Of a stretch of DNA of 64,000 nucleotides, positions 55,235 through 63,613 are shown one piece after another (position 1 is the stretch's first letter; every line of letters starts with the position of its first letter). Where the stretch lies: assembly GCF_024748695.1 (NCBI RefSeq), contig NZ_CP087176.1:1357501-1421500 (forward strand), in the 5' to 3' direction. The translations under genes and the position numbers were made by a program. Below the pieces are notes generated by a model. That model was not told where the DNA came from. It ran no database searches and saw nothing but the letters and a program-made list of their open reading frames with translations. The stretch is from Pseudomonas sp. B21-040 (GTDB lineage: Bacteria > Pseudomonadota > Gammaproteobacteria > Pseudomonadales > Pseudomonadaceae).

Positions 55235-56023
55235 CTAAGCGGTACGAAGCGTGCCTGCCAGCGGCATCGGCAGGGCGTCGACGGCGGCGCGGGTGGCGCG
55301 GCGGTCGCTGTTCAAAGGGATGTCGTAGGTGATGCGTGCGCCATAGGCGCCGGGGGCGTGCGGGTCGACACGAACCTTGTCGAACACCAGCAGGCGCGTG
55401 CCGAGACTGAAACCTTCGGACAGGTCGTGGGTGACCATGAATACCGTCAGTTGCGTCTCGCGCCACAGCTCCAGCAGCAAGGCGTGCATGTCTTTGCGGA
55501 TGCCCGGATCGAGTGCGCCGAAGGGTTCGTCGAGCAGCAACACGCGAGGTTTCATGATCAACGCCTGGGCGATGGCCAACCGTTGTTGCATGCCGCCGGA
55601 CAGTTGCGCCGGGTACTTGTCCAGCGAATGACCGAGGCCGACTTTGTGCAGCAACACCGAAGCCTGTTCCCGAGCGTCACGTTTGGCGCTGCCAAACAGG
55701 CGTCCGAGCAGGGGCGAGCGCGGCAGTTCGAGGCCGAGGGTGACGTTGTCCAGCACCGTTAAATGCGGGAACACCGAGTAGCGCTGGAACACCACGCCAC
55801 GGCTCGAATCCGGTTCGCCGGCCAGCGCCTGGCCGTCGAGCAGAATCTCGCCGCGACTGGCGCGTTCCTGGCCGAGGAGCAAGCGCAGGAAGGTCGATTT
55901 GCCGCAACCGGAGGCGCCGACGAGGGTGCAGAACTCACCCTCGTTGACGTTGAGGTTCAGGCCTTCGAGCACCACCTGATCGGCGTATTGCTGCCAGACG
56001 TTTTTCACCGTGATGAAGCTCAT
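55235..56023 (-). CDS. ABC importer ATPase of the guanidine operon
   Basis: This 262-residue ATPase of the nitrate/sulfonate/taurine group has Walker A GASGCGKST, signature LSGGMQQRLAIAQAL and Walker B VLLLDEPFGALD. It overlaps the permease gene by 4 nt. With the permease and binding protein it should import guanidine or a guanidino compound. Confidence 0.92.
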   Translation of the reverse strand: MSFITVKNVWQQYADQVVLEGLNLNVNEGEFCTLVGASGCGKSTFLRLLLGQERASRGEILLDGQALAGEPDSSRGVVFQRYSVFPHLTVLDNVTLGLELPRSPLLGRLFGSAKRDAREQASVLLHKVGLGHSLDKYPAQLSGGMQQRLAIAQALIMKPRVLLLDEPFGALDPGIRKDMHALLLELWRETQLTVFMVTHDLSEGFSLGTRLLVFDKVRVDPHAPGAYGARITYDIPLNSDRRATRAAVDALPMPLAGTLRTA

Positions 56024-56835
56024 GCGCGCGCTCCTTCATACCAAGGGAACGCATGCTGGGTCAGGCGCTTGAGGCCCCAGTCCATCAGCCAGGCGAGGAG
56101 GGTGATCCACACCACGTACGGCAGGATCACGTCCATCGCCAGGTAACGGCGCACCAGGAAAATCCGATAGCCGAGGCCATCGGTGGAGGCGATAGCCTCG
56201 GCGGCAATCAAGAACAACCACGCCGAACCGAGCATCAGGCGCAACGAGATCAGCAGGCGCGGCAACAGTTGCGGCAGCACCACGCGCAGCATCAGGGTCC
56301 AGGTCGAGGCGCCAAGGGTCTGGGCCTTGATCAGCAGCTCCACGGGAATTTCCCGGGCGCGCTGTTCCAGATCCCGCGCCAGGGCCGGGGTGATACCGAT
56401 GACGATCAGCATCACTTTCGACAATTCCCCCAGCCCGAAAACGATGAACAGAATCGGCAGGATCGCCAGCGGTGGCACCATCGACAGCACCGTCAGCAAC
56501 GGTGACAACGGTGTGCCGAACAGTGGCAGGGTTCCCGCCGCCATGCCCAGGCACAGTCCGGCCAGGGCGCTGATACCGAGGCCGATGGCCAAGCGGCGCA
56601 GGCTGGAGGCGCTGTCCTGCCAGAGCAGGTATTCGCCGGTGCGTGCGTCGGCCACGAAGGCCAGGCGCTTCACTGCATCGGTCATCTGTACGGCGCTGGG
56701 CAGCAGCTTGTCGTTGGGGTTGTCCGTCAGCCGCTCGGCCGAGCCCATGAAGTAGGCGAACAGCACCAGAGCGAACGGCAGGATCACCAACAACAGGCGG
56801 CTCGGACGATCCGGGTGGCGATTGATCAGGCGCAT
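56020..56835 (-). CDS. ABC importer permease of the guanidine operon
   Basis: This 271-residue BPD permease starts at ATG 56835 after GAGGAG. It has about six TM helices and the EAA-type cytoplasmic loop LIKAQTLGASTWTLMLRVVLPQLLP that contacts the ATPase. It overlaps the ATPase gene by 4 nt and follows the binding protein after 16 nt. Confidence 0.92.
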   Translation of the reverse strand: MRLINRHPDRPSRLLLVILPFALVLFAYFMGSAERLTDNPNDKLLPSAVQMTDAVKRLAFVADARTGEYLLWQDSASSLRRLAIGLGISALAGLCLGMAAGTLPLFGTPLSPLLTVLSMVPPLAILPILFIVFGLGELSKVMLIVIGITPALARDLEQRAREIPVELLIKAQTLGASTWTLMLRVVLPQLLPRLLISLRLMLGSAWLFLIAAEAIASTDGLGYRIFLVRRYLAMDVILPYVVWITLLAWLMDWGLKRLTQHAFPWYEGARA

Positions 56836-56851
56836 GGCCAGCTCCTCGTGA

Positions 56852-57919
56852 TTACAGCTTGGCGTCGGCAGCCATCTGCACGTAGGTCGGGTCAAAGCGC
56901 AGCTTGAGGTTGCTCTTGTCACCGCTGGTCACGCCGTTGGCGAACGCCATGCCGACGGCACTGGTGTCCTTGGCGCCTTCGCCGAGCAAGCCGTGCTGGA
57001 ACGAAAACTCGGCGACTTTGCGCATGGTTTCCGGCAGTTGCTTGCTGGTGGAGAAGTCCAGGGCCTCTTTGGGCGTGGCGAACAATTTGGTGGTGTCGAG
57101 TTGCGCCTGGAAACCGGTCAGGTCAGTGCCCGAGGCTTTGGCCATGTGTTCGAGTGCGGTTTTGCTGGCGGCGTTTTTCGCGTTCATCAACTCGACGACT
57201 TCAAACCAGGCACCGGTCAGCGCTTTGCCCAGAGCCGGGTTGTCTTTGAGCGTGGCGCTGTTGACCACCATCATGTCCATGATTTCGCCGGGGATCTGGC
57301 TGGAGTTGAAGACTTCGGTCACGGCAGGCTTGGCCTTGATGTCCGAGAGCATCGGGTTCCAGGTGGTGACGGCGTTGACCTGTTCGGTGTTGAACGCGGC
57401 GGAAATGTCGGCGTCGGAGGTGTTGACCACTTTCAGGTCTTTCTCGGTGAGGTCCACCGAATCCAGTGCCCGGGCCAGCAGGTAGTGGGAAACCGACAGC
57501 TCCACCAGGTTGACGTCCATGCCCTTGAGGTCGGTGACTTTCTTGCCGTCACCCTTGAGCACGATGCCGTCGTTGCCGTTGGAGAAGTCGCTGACGATCA
57601 GCGCGGTGCTGTCGACGCCGCCCGCGGCCGGAATGGTCAGCGCGTCCATGTTGGTCATGGTGCAACCGTCGAACTGGCCGGCAGTGTATTGATTGATGGA
57701 TTCGACGTAGTCATTGAGCTGCACCACATCGATCTTGATGCCGTACTTCTTCGCCCATTTGTCGACGATGCCTTGGCTGCCGGCGTATTCCCAGGGCATC
57801 CAGCCGGCATAGATTGTCCAGCACACGCTGAAATGGTCTTTCGGTGCAGCCTGGGACGAGACGCTCACGAGGGCGGCAAAGGCCGCGGCGAGCAGGGCGG
57901 GGAAACGTAGCTGGGACAT
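56852..57919 (-). CDS. ABC importer substrate-binding protein of the guanidine operon
   Basis: This 355-residue periplasmic protein starts MSQLRFPALLAAAFAALVSV with a signal peptide ending SSQA-AP. The NMT1/TauA/SsuA-like fold begins with FSVCWTIYAGWMPWEYAGSQGIVDKWAKKYGI. It is the first gene after the guanidine-I riboswitch. Guanidine as ligand is inferred from the operon. Confidence 0.9.
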   Translation of the reverse strand: MSQLRFPALLAAAFAALVSVSSQAAPKDHFSVCWTIYAGWMPWEYAGSQGIVDKWAKKYGIKIDVVQLNDYVESINQYTAGQFDGCTMTNMDALTIPAAGGVDSTALIVSDFSNGNDGIVLKGDGKKVTDLKGMDVNLVELSVSHYLLARALDSVDLTEKDLKVVNTSDADISAAFNTEQVNAVTTWNPMLSDIKAKPAVTEVFNSSQIPGEIMDMMVVNSATLKDNPALGKALTGAWFEVVELMNAKNAASKTALEHMAKASGTDLTGFQAQLDTTKLFATPKEALDFSTSKQLPETMRKVAEFSFQHGLLGEGAKDTSAVGMAFANGVTSGDKSNLKLRFDPTYVQMAADAKL

Positions 57920-57978
57920 GGGTGGTTCTCCAGTTGATCGAGGGCGGGCAGGAGTCAACGCGGCACCGCGAACGGTGG

Positions 57979-58073
57979 CTTGTCTCCCGGGCTTTTGTCC
58001 CGCCGTGTAACCTCAACTGGAGGTCGCCAACTCTCGGACCAGTCACTCGCTCAGCGAGCCGGAACCCTAGTCA
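57979..58073 (-). ncRNA. Guanidine-I (ykkC) riboswitch
   Basis: The minus strand carries the conserved blocks in order: CTAGGGTTCCGGC, ACTGGTCCGAGAG and ACACGGCGGGACAAAAGCCC followed by GGGAGA. These are the consensus parts of the ykkC guanidine-I aptamer. It lies 60 nt before the binding-protein start. Guanidine binding should switch on the operon behind it. Confidence 0.95.
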
Positions 58074-58364
58074 GCCATTGCAAATTGTGGTGCCGCGAAC
58101 CTGTAATGAACTCCTGCACGCAGTTGCTAAAGCGAGAGGCGTGCCAACTCCTCTTGAGCGCTCTAGCGTGGGGGATGGCGCGTAGCCGCGTCGGTAAAGA
58201 GGCTTACGGTTGCCTTGTGATGGTGCGCGATTGCACCGCAATGGGACGCATCGCCCGCTGATCTGAAGGATTTTGCGGCACAGCACTTGATGGCGGATTC
58301 TCAGTCAAAAGCAGTGTCAGCCGGCCATTGTCGGCTGCTGTCCAGGGTCTTTTCGGAGGCCGTC
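58074..58364. other. Divergent spacer between riboswitch and lipoprotein gene
   Basis: This must hold the promoter of the guanidine operon and that of the lipoprotein gene. No further element is recognised. Confidence 0.5.
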
Positions 58365-58622
58365 ATGCTGCGTCGAATCGTGTTCTATGTGTTGCTCGGT
58401 CTGGGGGTGTCTGGCTGCTACTACTACGCAGACCCTTACGATGCGTACTCCGCACCTTATTACTACCCCGGTTATTACGCGCCTTACTACTACTCGCCTT
58501 ACTACAACCACGGCTATTACGGCCCGCGTTATTACGGGGGTTATCGCTACTACAACCACGGCTATCACGGCGGTCACGGCTCGCGTTATTACGGCGGTGG
58601 ATATCACGGCGGGCACCATTAA
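58365..58622 (+). CDS. Tyr/Gly/His-rich small lipoprotein, copy 1
   Basis: This 85-residue protein starts at ATG 58365 after GGAGG. It has a lipoprotein signal (MLRRIVFYVLLGLGVSGC, Cys at 18). The mature part is almost only Tyr, Gly, Pro and His, with repeats such as YYNHGYYGPRYYGGYRYY and ending GGYHGGHH. A low-complexity, possibly metal-binding or adhesive surface tail is inferred. No family is recognised. Confidence 0.8.
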   Translation: MLRRIVFYVLLGLGVSGCYYYADPYDAYSAPYYYPGYYAPYYYSPYYNHGYYGPRYYGGYRYYNHGYHGGHGSRYYGGGYHGGHH

Positions 58623-58790
58623 TCAGGGGGTGAATAGATGAAAAACCTTTCATCGGACAGATGTTTCAATCTGTTTCGTGAACGCACCAGATTCAGGAAA
58701 CGGAGGTCTGATCTTTCGACAGTCACCGAATAATTGACTGCCGCCTGCCAGCGTCGCTGGTACGGCTCACTCGCGGTCCAGGAGGCCGCC

Positions 58791-59270
58791 ATGCTCTGTC
58801 GAAAACAGCTCCGCCAAATTCTGCTGATTGCTTTATCGGGATTGTCTCTTGGTGCGTGCGTGCCCTATTCCGATGGAGGAGACAGCTACTATTCAGATGG
58901 CTATACCTCGCCTGCACCCGCCTATTACGCTGGTGGCAGTTCCTACTATTCAGGTGGCGGTGGTTATTACTCGCCACCGCCCCGGTACTACGCGCCCCCC
59001 GCGCGGTATTACCAGCCAACACCGCGTTATTACTATCAGCCGCGCGTCTATCAACCGGCCCCGCGTTATTACCAATCCCGGAGCTATTACCGGTCTCATC
59101 AGAATCAGGGCTGGGACGGTCATCATCGAGGTGGCTGGAATAATGACCACCAAGGGAACCAAGGTAACTGGAACAATGGCAGCCGAGGAGGCTGGGATAA
59201 TGACAATCGAGGGGGTGGACGCCATCACGACGGGCGCGGCGATCACATGGGCCGAGGCGGCAACCGGTAA
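58791..59270 (+). CDS. Tyr/Pro/Gly-rich lipoprotein, copy 2
   Basis: This 159-residue protein has the same beginning type (MLCRKQLRQILLIALSGLSLGAC, lipobox Cys at 23) after AGGAGG. Two low-complexity zones follow: a Tyr/Pro zone with PRYYAPPARYYQPTPRYYYQP and a C-terminal Asn/Trp/Gly/His zone (GGWNNDHQGNQGNWNNGSRG). It appears to be a diverged neighbour of copy 1, about 170 nt away. It is probably surface or outer-membrane attached; the function is unknown. Confidence 0.8.
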   Translation: MLCRKQLRQILLIALSGLSLGACVPYSDGGDSYYSDGYTSPAPAYYAGGSSYYSGGGGYYSPPPRYYAPPARYYQPTPRYYYQPRVYQPAPRYYQSRSYYRSHQNQGWDGHHRGGWNNDHQGNQGNWNNGSRGGWDNDNRGGGRHHDGRGDHMGRGGNR

Positions 59271-59280
59271 TCGCTCAAAC

Positions 59281-59310
59281 AAAAGCGGCGCATCAAGCGC
59301 CGCTTTTTTT
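59281..59310. terminator. Bidirectional intrinsic terminator
   Basis: AAAAGCGGCG / CGCCGCTTTT with a short loop and long T-tract, between the lipoprotein gene and the convergent hydrolase gene. Confidence 0.9.
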
Positions 59311-59321
59311 ATGCCCGGATT

Positions 59322-60434
59322 TCAGTATTCCGACAAATCCGCCAACGGGTGCCGTCCTTCCCAGACTTTATGAAAGTGCGCCAGCACCACGGCATCCGGC
59401 ACGTTGTTGATGTCCGGCCAGTGCCAGTGCGGTTTCTGATCCTTGTCGATCAACCGTGCGCGCACGCCCTCGCTGAACTCCGGATGTCGGCAGCAGTTGA
59501 GGCTCATGGTGTATTCCATCTGAAAAACCTGAGCCAGCGACAGGTGCCGGGCCCGGGCGATTTGCTCCCAGACCAGATGAGCGGTCAGCGGCGAGCCTTC
59601 ACTCATGGTTTTTGCAGCACGATTGAGCAGCAGGTCGGCGCTGTCGCGTTGCAGGCTGATGGCTTTCCAGGCGCAACTCACATCACTGACGTCCAAAAGT
59701 TCGTCGATGCGCTGGCGCCGCGGTAGCCACTGGGCTTCGGGCAGTTGCGCAACCGCTTCTTGCTGCAAGGCCTTGAGCAAACTGTTGAGCTGCATCGGCG
59801 TCTGTTCCTGCCAGTTCAATTGCAGCAACCCTTCGATCAGCTCCTCCTGTTGTTCATCGAGCAAGAAGCGGTCGGCCAGGTCCAGGTCGATCGCATCGCG
59901 CCCGTTCATATGGGCGCCGGTCAGGCCCAGAAACAATCCGAGCTTGCCGGGCAGCCGCGACAGGAACCAACTGGCGCCGACGTCCGGGTACAAGCCGATG
60001 CTGATCTCCGGCATCGCCAGCCGACTGCTTGGCGTGACAATGCGGATACTCGCCCCTTGCAACAACCCCATCCCGCCACCGAGCACATAACCATGGCCCC
60101 AGCAGATCAACGGTTTCGGGTAGGTGTGCAGTTTGAAGTCCAGGCGATATTCCGCCGCAAAGAAGTGCGCGGCCAGCGGTGGCACCTCCCCGGGATGGGC
60201 GCGACAGGCCTCCACCAGGCTGCGCACTTCACCGCCGGCACAGAATGCCTTGGCGCCGTTGCCACGCATCAACACGCAGACAACTTGCGGGTCTTTGGCC
60301 CAGGCGTCCATTTGATCGCGCAGGGCGTTGATCATCGGCAGGGACAGGGCGTTGAGGGACTTTTCGGCATCGAGGCTGGCGACGCCGATGCGAGCGCCGT
60401 CGGTGCCAGTGAGTTCTTCGAAGTGCAGATTCAT
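59322..60434 (-). CDS. 3-hydroxyisobutyryl-CoA hydrolase-like crotonase
   Basis: This 370-residue crotonase-fold enzyme starts MNLHFEELTGTDGARIG at ATG 60434. Oxyanion-hole motifs are GNGAKAFCAGGEVRSLVE and GHGYVLGGGMGLLQGAS; MPEISIGLYPDVGASWFLSRLPGKLG is typical of HIBYL-CoA hydrolases of valine breakdown. The length also fits HIBCH rather than enoyl-CoA hydratase. It is a lone gene, so the pathway link is inferred. Confidence 0.88.
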   Translation of the reverse strand: MNLHFEELTGTDGARIGVASLDAEKSLNALSLPMINALRDQMDAWAKDPQVVCVLMRGNGAKAFCAGGEVRSLVEACRAHPGEVPPLAAHFFAAEYRLDFKLHTYPKPLICWGHGYVLGGGMGLLQGASIRIVTPSSRLAMPEISIGLYPDVGASWFLSRLPGKLGLFLGLTGAHMNGRDAIDLDLADRFLLDEQQEELIEGLLQLNWQEQTPMQLNSLLKALQQEAVAQLPEAQWLPRRQRIDELLDVSDVSCAWKAISLQRDSADLLLNRAAKTMSEGSPLTAHLVWEQIARARHLSLAQVFQMEYTMSLNCCRHPEFSEGVRARLIDKDQKPHWHWPDINNVPDAVVLAHFHKVWEGRHPLADLSEY

Positions 60435-60566
60435 CGTGACCTCGATCGGGAATTTGAGGGTTAAGTATGATCGCTGTGTGGGAAAGTGCCGGATGTGCGT
60501 CAGATCAATTGACAAGCGTGATGGGCTTTCCTAGGGTTCGCCCCATTGTTTTTGCCGGATGTAACC

Positions 60567-61259
60567 ATGACTGCTGACGACCGTATCAAACTCGAACCGA
60601 GCTGGAAGGAGGCACTGCGTGCCGAATTCGACCAGCCCTACATGGCAGAGTTGCGTAATTTCCTGCAACTGGAGCGCGCGGCGGGCAAGGAGATCTATCC
60701 ACCGGGCCCGATGATTTTCAACGCGCTCAACTCTACGCCGCTGGACAAGGTCAAGGTCGTCATCCTCGGTCAGGACCCGTATCACGGCCCGGGCCAGGCG
60801 CACGGCTTGTGCTTCTCGGTGCAACCGGGCGTGCCGGCGCCGCCGTCGCTGGTAAACATCTACAAGGAATTGAAGCGCGACCTGAACATCGATATTCCCA
60901 ACCATGGCTATTTGCAGAGCTGGGCCGACCAAGGCGTGCTGATGCTCAACACCACCATGACCGTGGAGCGCGCCAACGCTAACGCGCACAAGGACAAGGG
61001 CTGGCAGTTTTTCACGGACCGGATCATTGAAGTGGTCAGCCAGCAGCAACCGCACCTGGTGTTCATGCTGTGGGGCGCCCATGCCCAGAGCAAACAGAAG
61101 CTGATCGATGCCACCAAGCATCTGGTGCTGACCTCGGTGCACCCGTCACCGCTGTCGGCCTATCGCGGTTTTCTCGGATGTGGACACTTCAGCCGCACCA
61201 ACAAGTTTCTTGAGCAGAATGGCGAGACGCCGATTGAGTGGCGGTTGCCGCCAGTTTGA
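60567..61259 (+). CDS. ung: Uracil-DNA glycosylase
   Basis: This 230-residue family-1 UDG removes uracil from DNA. The water-activating motif is [14 protein letters not shown] (Asp70) and the uracil-flipping loop [13 protein letters not shown] 60567 gives [17 protein letters not shown]; an earlier ATG at 60546 is less likely. It is convergent with the HNH gene. Confidence 0.96.
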   Translation: MTADDRIKLEPSWKEALRAEFDQPYMAELRNFLQLERAAGKEIYPPGPMIFNALNSTPLDKVKVVILGQDPYHGPGQAHGLCFSVQPGVPAPPSLVNIYKELKRDLNIDIPNHGYLQSWADQGVLMLNTTMTVERANANAHKDKGWQFFTDRIIEVVSQQQPHLVFMLWGAHAQSKQKLIDATKHLVLTSVHPSPLSAYRGFLGCGHFSRTNKFLEQNGETPIEWRLPPV

Positions 61260-61287
61260 GAGGTTTCGGTTTCGCGTAGGCAATAAA

Positions 61288-62175
61288 TCAGGGCGTCAGC
61301 GGTTGTTTTGTTAACAGCGCCTTGATGATGAATCTGGCCATTGTTTCCGCCACTGGATAATCGGTTTGACTGAGTAAAAAAAAGGCAGACACACATGAAC
61401 TGAATGCACTTTCAGGGCTGCACATCAATGCGATTGTGTCGTCATACATTTGCTTGTCTTGCGGGACGTTTCTCGACATTTGCAGTGCTAGCCAACATGT
61501 CCTGATTTCTTCGGCCCGGCGTGAAGTGAGGTCCTCATGGTTAAGCTGAAAGAACTCGATGTTGGTGACTGCACGTTCATAGGCGGGGCCGGAGTTGTGT
61601 TTCGGAACGGCTAGCACGCCATTGAAGGTGATGATGTCTTGAGGGTCGTCGGCGTCGGTCATTGAAACCGGATAGAGCAACAGCGCCGACTCATCCTGCA
61701 TGTCCGCCGGATCGCCGTTCTGAGTGTCGCGATTGCCGCGAATCGGAAAGTAGCTCGACTTGAGCGTGGAGTTGCAGCGGGTGCAGGCAATGGCATAGTT
61801 CAAGTGATGGTAAGCGAGCTTGTAATACCCGACTTTGCTGCCTGCACCAGTCGTCCAGGCAGGTTTGAATTTTTTCCAGTGCTCGACGTTGTGGTTGGGC
61901 CAGGTCTTGACTTCGCTTTTGGGGCGATAGTGTTCCACTTCATGGACTTTGCTCGCCAATACCGCGCCTTGAAGCTTGGTCTCGCAGTACGCGCATTTTT
62001 CGTGCTGCAGCGTAATGTAGACCTGTTTGATTTCTCCCCAGAAGTCCGAGTCATCGGTATAGCCGCCCGCATCGACGTAGTGCTGGGTTCGCTGCTGGGC
62101 ACGACCCAACCAGTTCGGTTTTTTGCCGTTGATTAATGCAATCAGCTCAGCTTCCGAAATGGGGTAACGGATCAT
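61288..62175 (-). CDS. ptuB: HNH endonuclease, PtuB-like (Septu)
   Basis: This 295-residue protein has an HNH-type zinc-finger nuclease: CAYCETKL (Cys61, Cys64), VEHYRPKSEV (His82) and NYAIACTRCNSTLK (Cys131, Cys134, Asn135). The layout matches the TIGR02646-type HNH effectors known as PtuB. It overlaps the ATPase gene by 4 nt, the standard order ptuA-ptuB of Septu. The C-terminal half (about 150-295) has no recognised domain. In Septu, the pair protects against phages. Confidence 0.82.
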   Translation of the reverse strand: MIRYPISEAELIALINGKKPNWLGRAQQRTQHYVDAGGYTDDSDFWGEIKQVYITLQHEKCAYCETKLQGAVLASKVHEVEHYRPKSEVKTWPNHNVEHWKKFKPAWTTGAGSKVGYYKLAYHHLNYAIACTRCNSTLKSSYFPIRGNRDTQNGDPADMQDESALLLYPVSMTDADDPQDIITFNGVLAVPKHNSGPAYERAVTNIEFFQLNHEDLTSRRAEEIRTCWLALQMSRNVPQDKQMYDDTIALMCSPESAFSSCVSAFFLLSQTDYPVAETMARFIIKALLTKQPLTP

Positions 62176-63548
62176 TCTTTGGACTCTGCCTGCTTACTGC
62201 GCTGCGGTTGAGCAACAACTTCAGGCTTGGCTTTGACAGCGCGCGGGCGTCGAACACGAGCAGTGGCCACTTGGACCTTTTGCGGTTTTGCCATGTCTTC
62301 GAAGGACATGCCTTCGGCGAGCACTCTCAGGTAGTCGACAGAGGCTTTAACATTGCCCGACACCGCTCGGCGAGCCAGTTCGTTGAGCTTATCCGCCACG
62401 GGCGCCGCCCGAGTGCTATCAAGGCCGAAGTAGGGCGACAGCAGAATTTGCTCGGCGCTTTTTCCACGCACATGTTCGGGCAGCCGCTTGACAATGGTCG
62501 AGCCGTTTTCCTCTGCCAGCACAAACAGGTTTTGCGACATCAATGAGCCGACGACCAACGGACTATGGGTCGTCAGGATGAACTGAACATTCGGGAGTGC
62601 CTTGGCCAGTGTGGGCACTACGCTGCGCTGCCATTCGGGATGCAGGTGCAGATCGATTTCATCGACCATGATCACGCCGCGCATTTCTCTCAGTTTCAAG
62701 CCACTGGCGATACCTTTACAGACGTGGAACAGCATGTCGCCGATCCAGCCGATATAGGCCCTGTAACCATCAGACAAGGCGCGGAAGGGCAGAACGATGC
62801 CGTTCATTTCGAACAAGTGTTCACGGCCCGTTGGCTGCGTTTGAATTTGGCAGGCCGGTGGCAGCAGTTCATTGATCAGATTGATAACTTGCTTGTAACG
62901 GCCCTTGTTTTCCACGGAAAAGGCCGGCAGCCAGTAAGACAGCGGCATGAGCGTCAGGTGGTCTTCGAAAAGGCCTGCAACGCGTTCGTAACGACGTAGA
63001 CGGGATCGGGTACGGGCACTTTCATCCACCCGTGCGGATGCTTCCACACGGCGGGTAGCTCCATATCCGACAATGAAAAAGGCCGGGCTTTTTTCATCGA
63101 GCTGCATCGCCTCGATCGTTTCATCCGCGCTCTTTGGCGACATATGCCAACTCATCCGCTCTACGGAGCTGACCGTGCGGACTTCGGTACTCACTGAAAA
63201 CGTTTCGGGCATGAGGTCCGTCGCAGCTTTCAGCGGCCGTTCTTCTACGGTCGAGATGATGTCGGCGGTCAGAATGGCTGTGTTTTTCTTGAGGTTGACC
63301 TTGCCGGCGATCTTCGCCGGAGCACGCCGGATCAAGCCTTCAGGTACAAAACCAGAGTTGCCGCTCAGCAACGGTCCGAGTACCGCAAGTGCAACAGCTT
63401 TTAGAATGCTGGTCTTGCCGAGACCATTGTCCCCCAGCAATACGTTGACGTTAGGGTATTGGAGGTCTTTGGTGCCCGGCAGATTGAATTCAAGGGTGGC
63501 CTTCTCGAAAGACCGCAAGTTTTCTATCTGTAGTTTGCTGATGTGCAT
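62172..63548 (-). CDS. ptuA: AAA/ABC-type ATPase, PtuA-like (Septu)
   Basis: This 458-residue SMC/RecF-like ATPase (COG3950 type) has Walker A GDNGLGKTS (39-47), a signature-like LSDGYRA (258-264), Walker B GVIMVDEIDLHLHPEW (291-306) and the H-loop ILTTHSP (324-330). It starts MHISKLQIENLRSFEKATLEF. The C-terminal ~40 residues are Lys/Arg/Ala-rich and probably unstructured. Coupled to an HNH gene, it forms a Septu-like defence pair. No reverse transcriptase is adjacent, so this is not a retron-linked version. Confidence 0.82.
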   Translation of the reverse strand: MHISKLQIENLRSFEKATLEFNLPGTKDLQYPNVNVLLGDNGLGKTSILKAVALAVLGPLLSGNSGFVPEGLIRRAPAKIAGKVNLKKNTAILTADIISTVEERPLKAATDLMPETFSVSTEVRTVSSVERMSWHMSPKSADETIEAMQLDEKSPAFFIVGYGATRRVEASARVDESARTRSRLRRYERVAGLFEDHLTLMPLSYWLPAFSVENKGRYKQVINLINELLPPACQIQTQPTGREHLFEMNGIVLPFRALSDGYRAYIGWIGDMLFHVCKGIASGLKLREMRGVIMVDEIDLHLHPEWQRSVVPTLAKALPNVQFILTTHSPLVVGSLMSQNLFVLAEENGSTIVKRLPEHVRGKSAEQILLSPYFGLDSTRAAPVADKLNELARRAVSGNVKASVDYLRVLAEGMSFEDMAKPQKVQVATARVRRPRAVKAKPEVVAQPQRSKQAESKE

Positions 63549-63613
63549 CTAATCACCTCTCCCGAAGCAGAGATGGTAGCAAACTCTTTCCTGGCGGGTA
63601 TCACAAGCCTCCG

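Noticed and set aside
61288..62175. HNH gene as a homing endonuclease
   Set aside because: It is coupled to an SMC-like ATPase with an overlapping start and has PtuB-type spacing of motifs, with no intron or intein around it.
62172..63548. Retron-associated Septu
   Set aside because: No reverse transcriptase or msr/msd-like RNA lies next to the ATPase and HNH genes.
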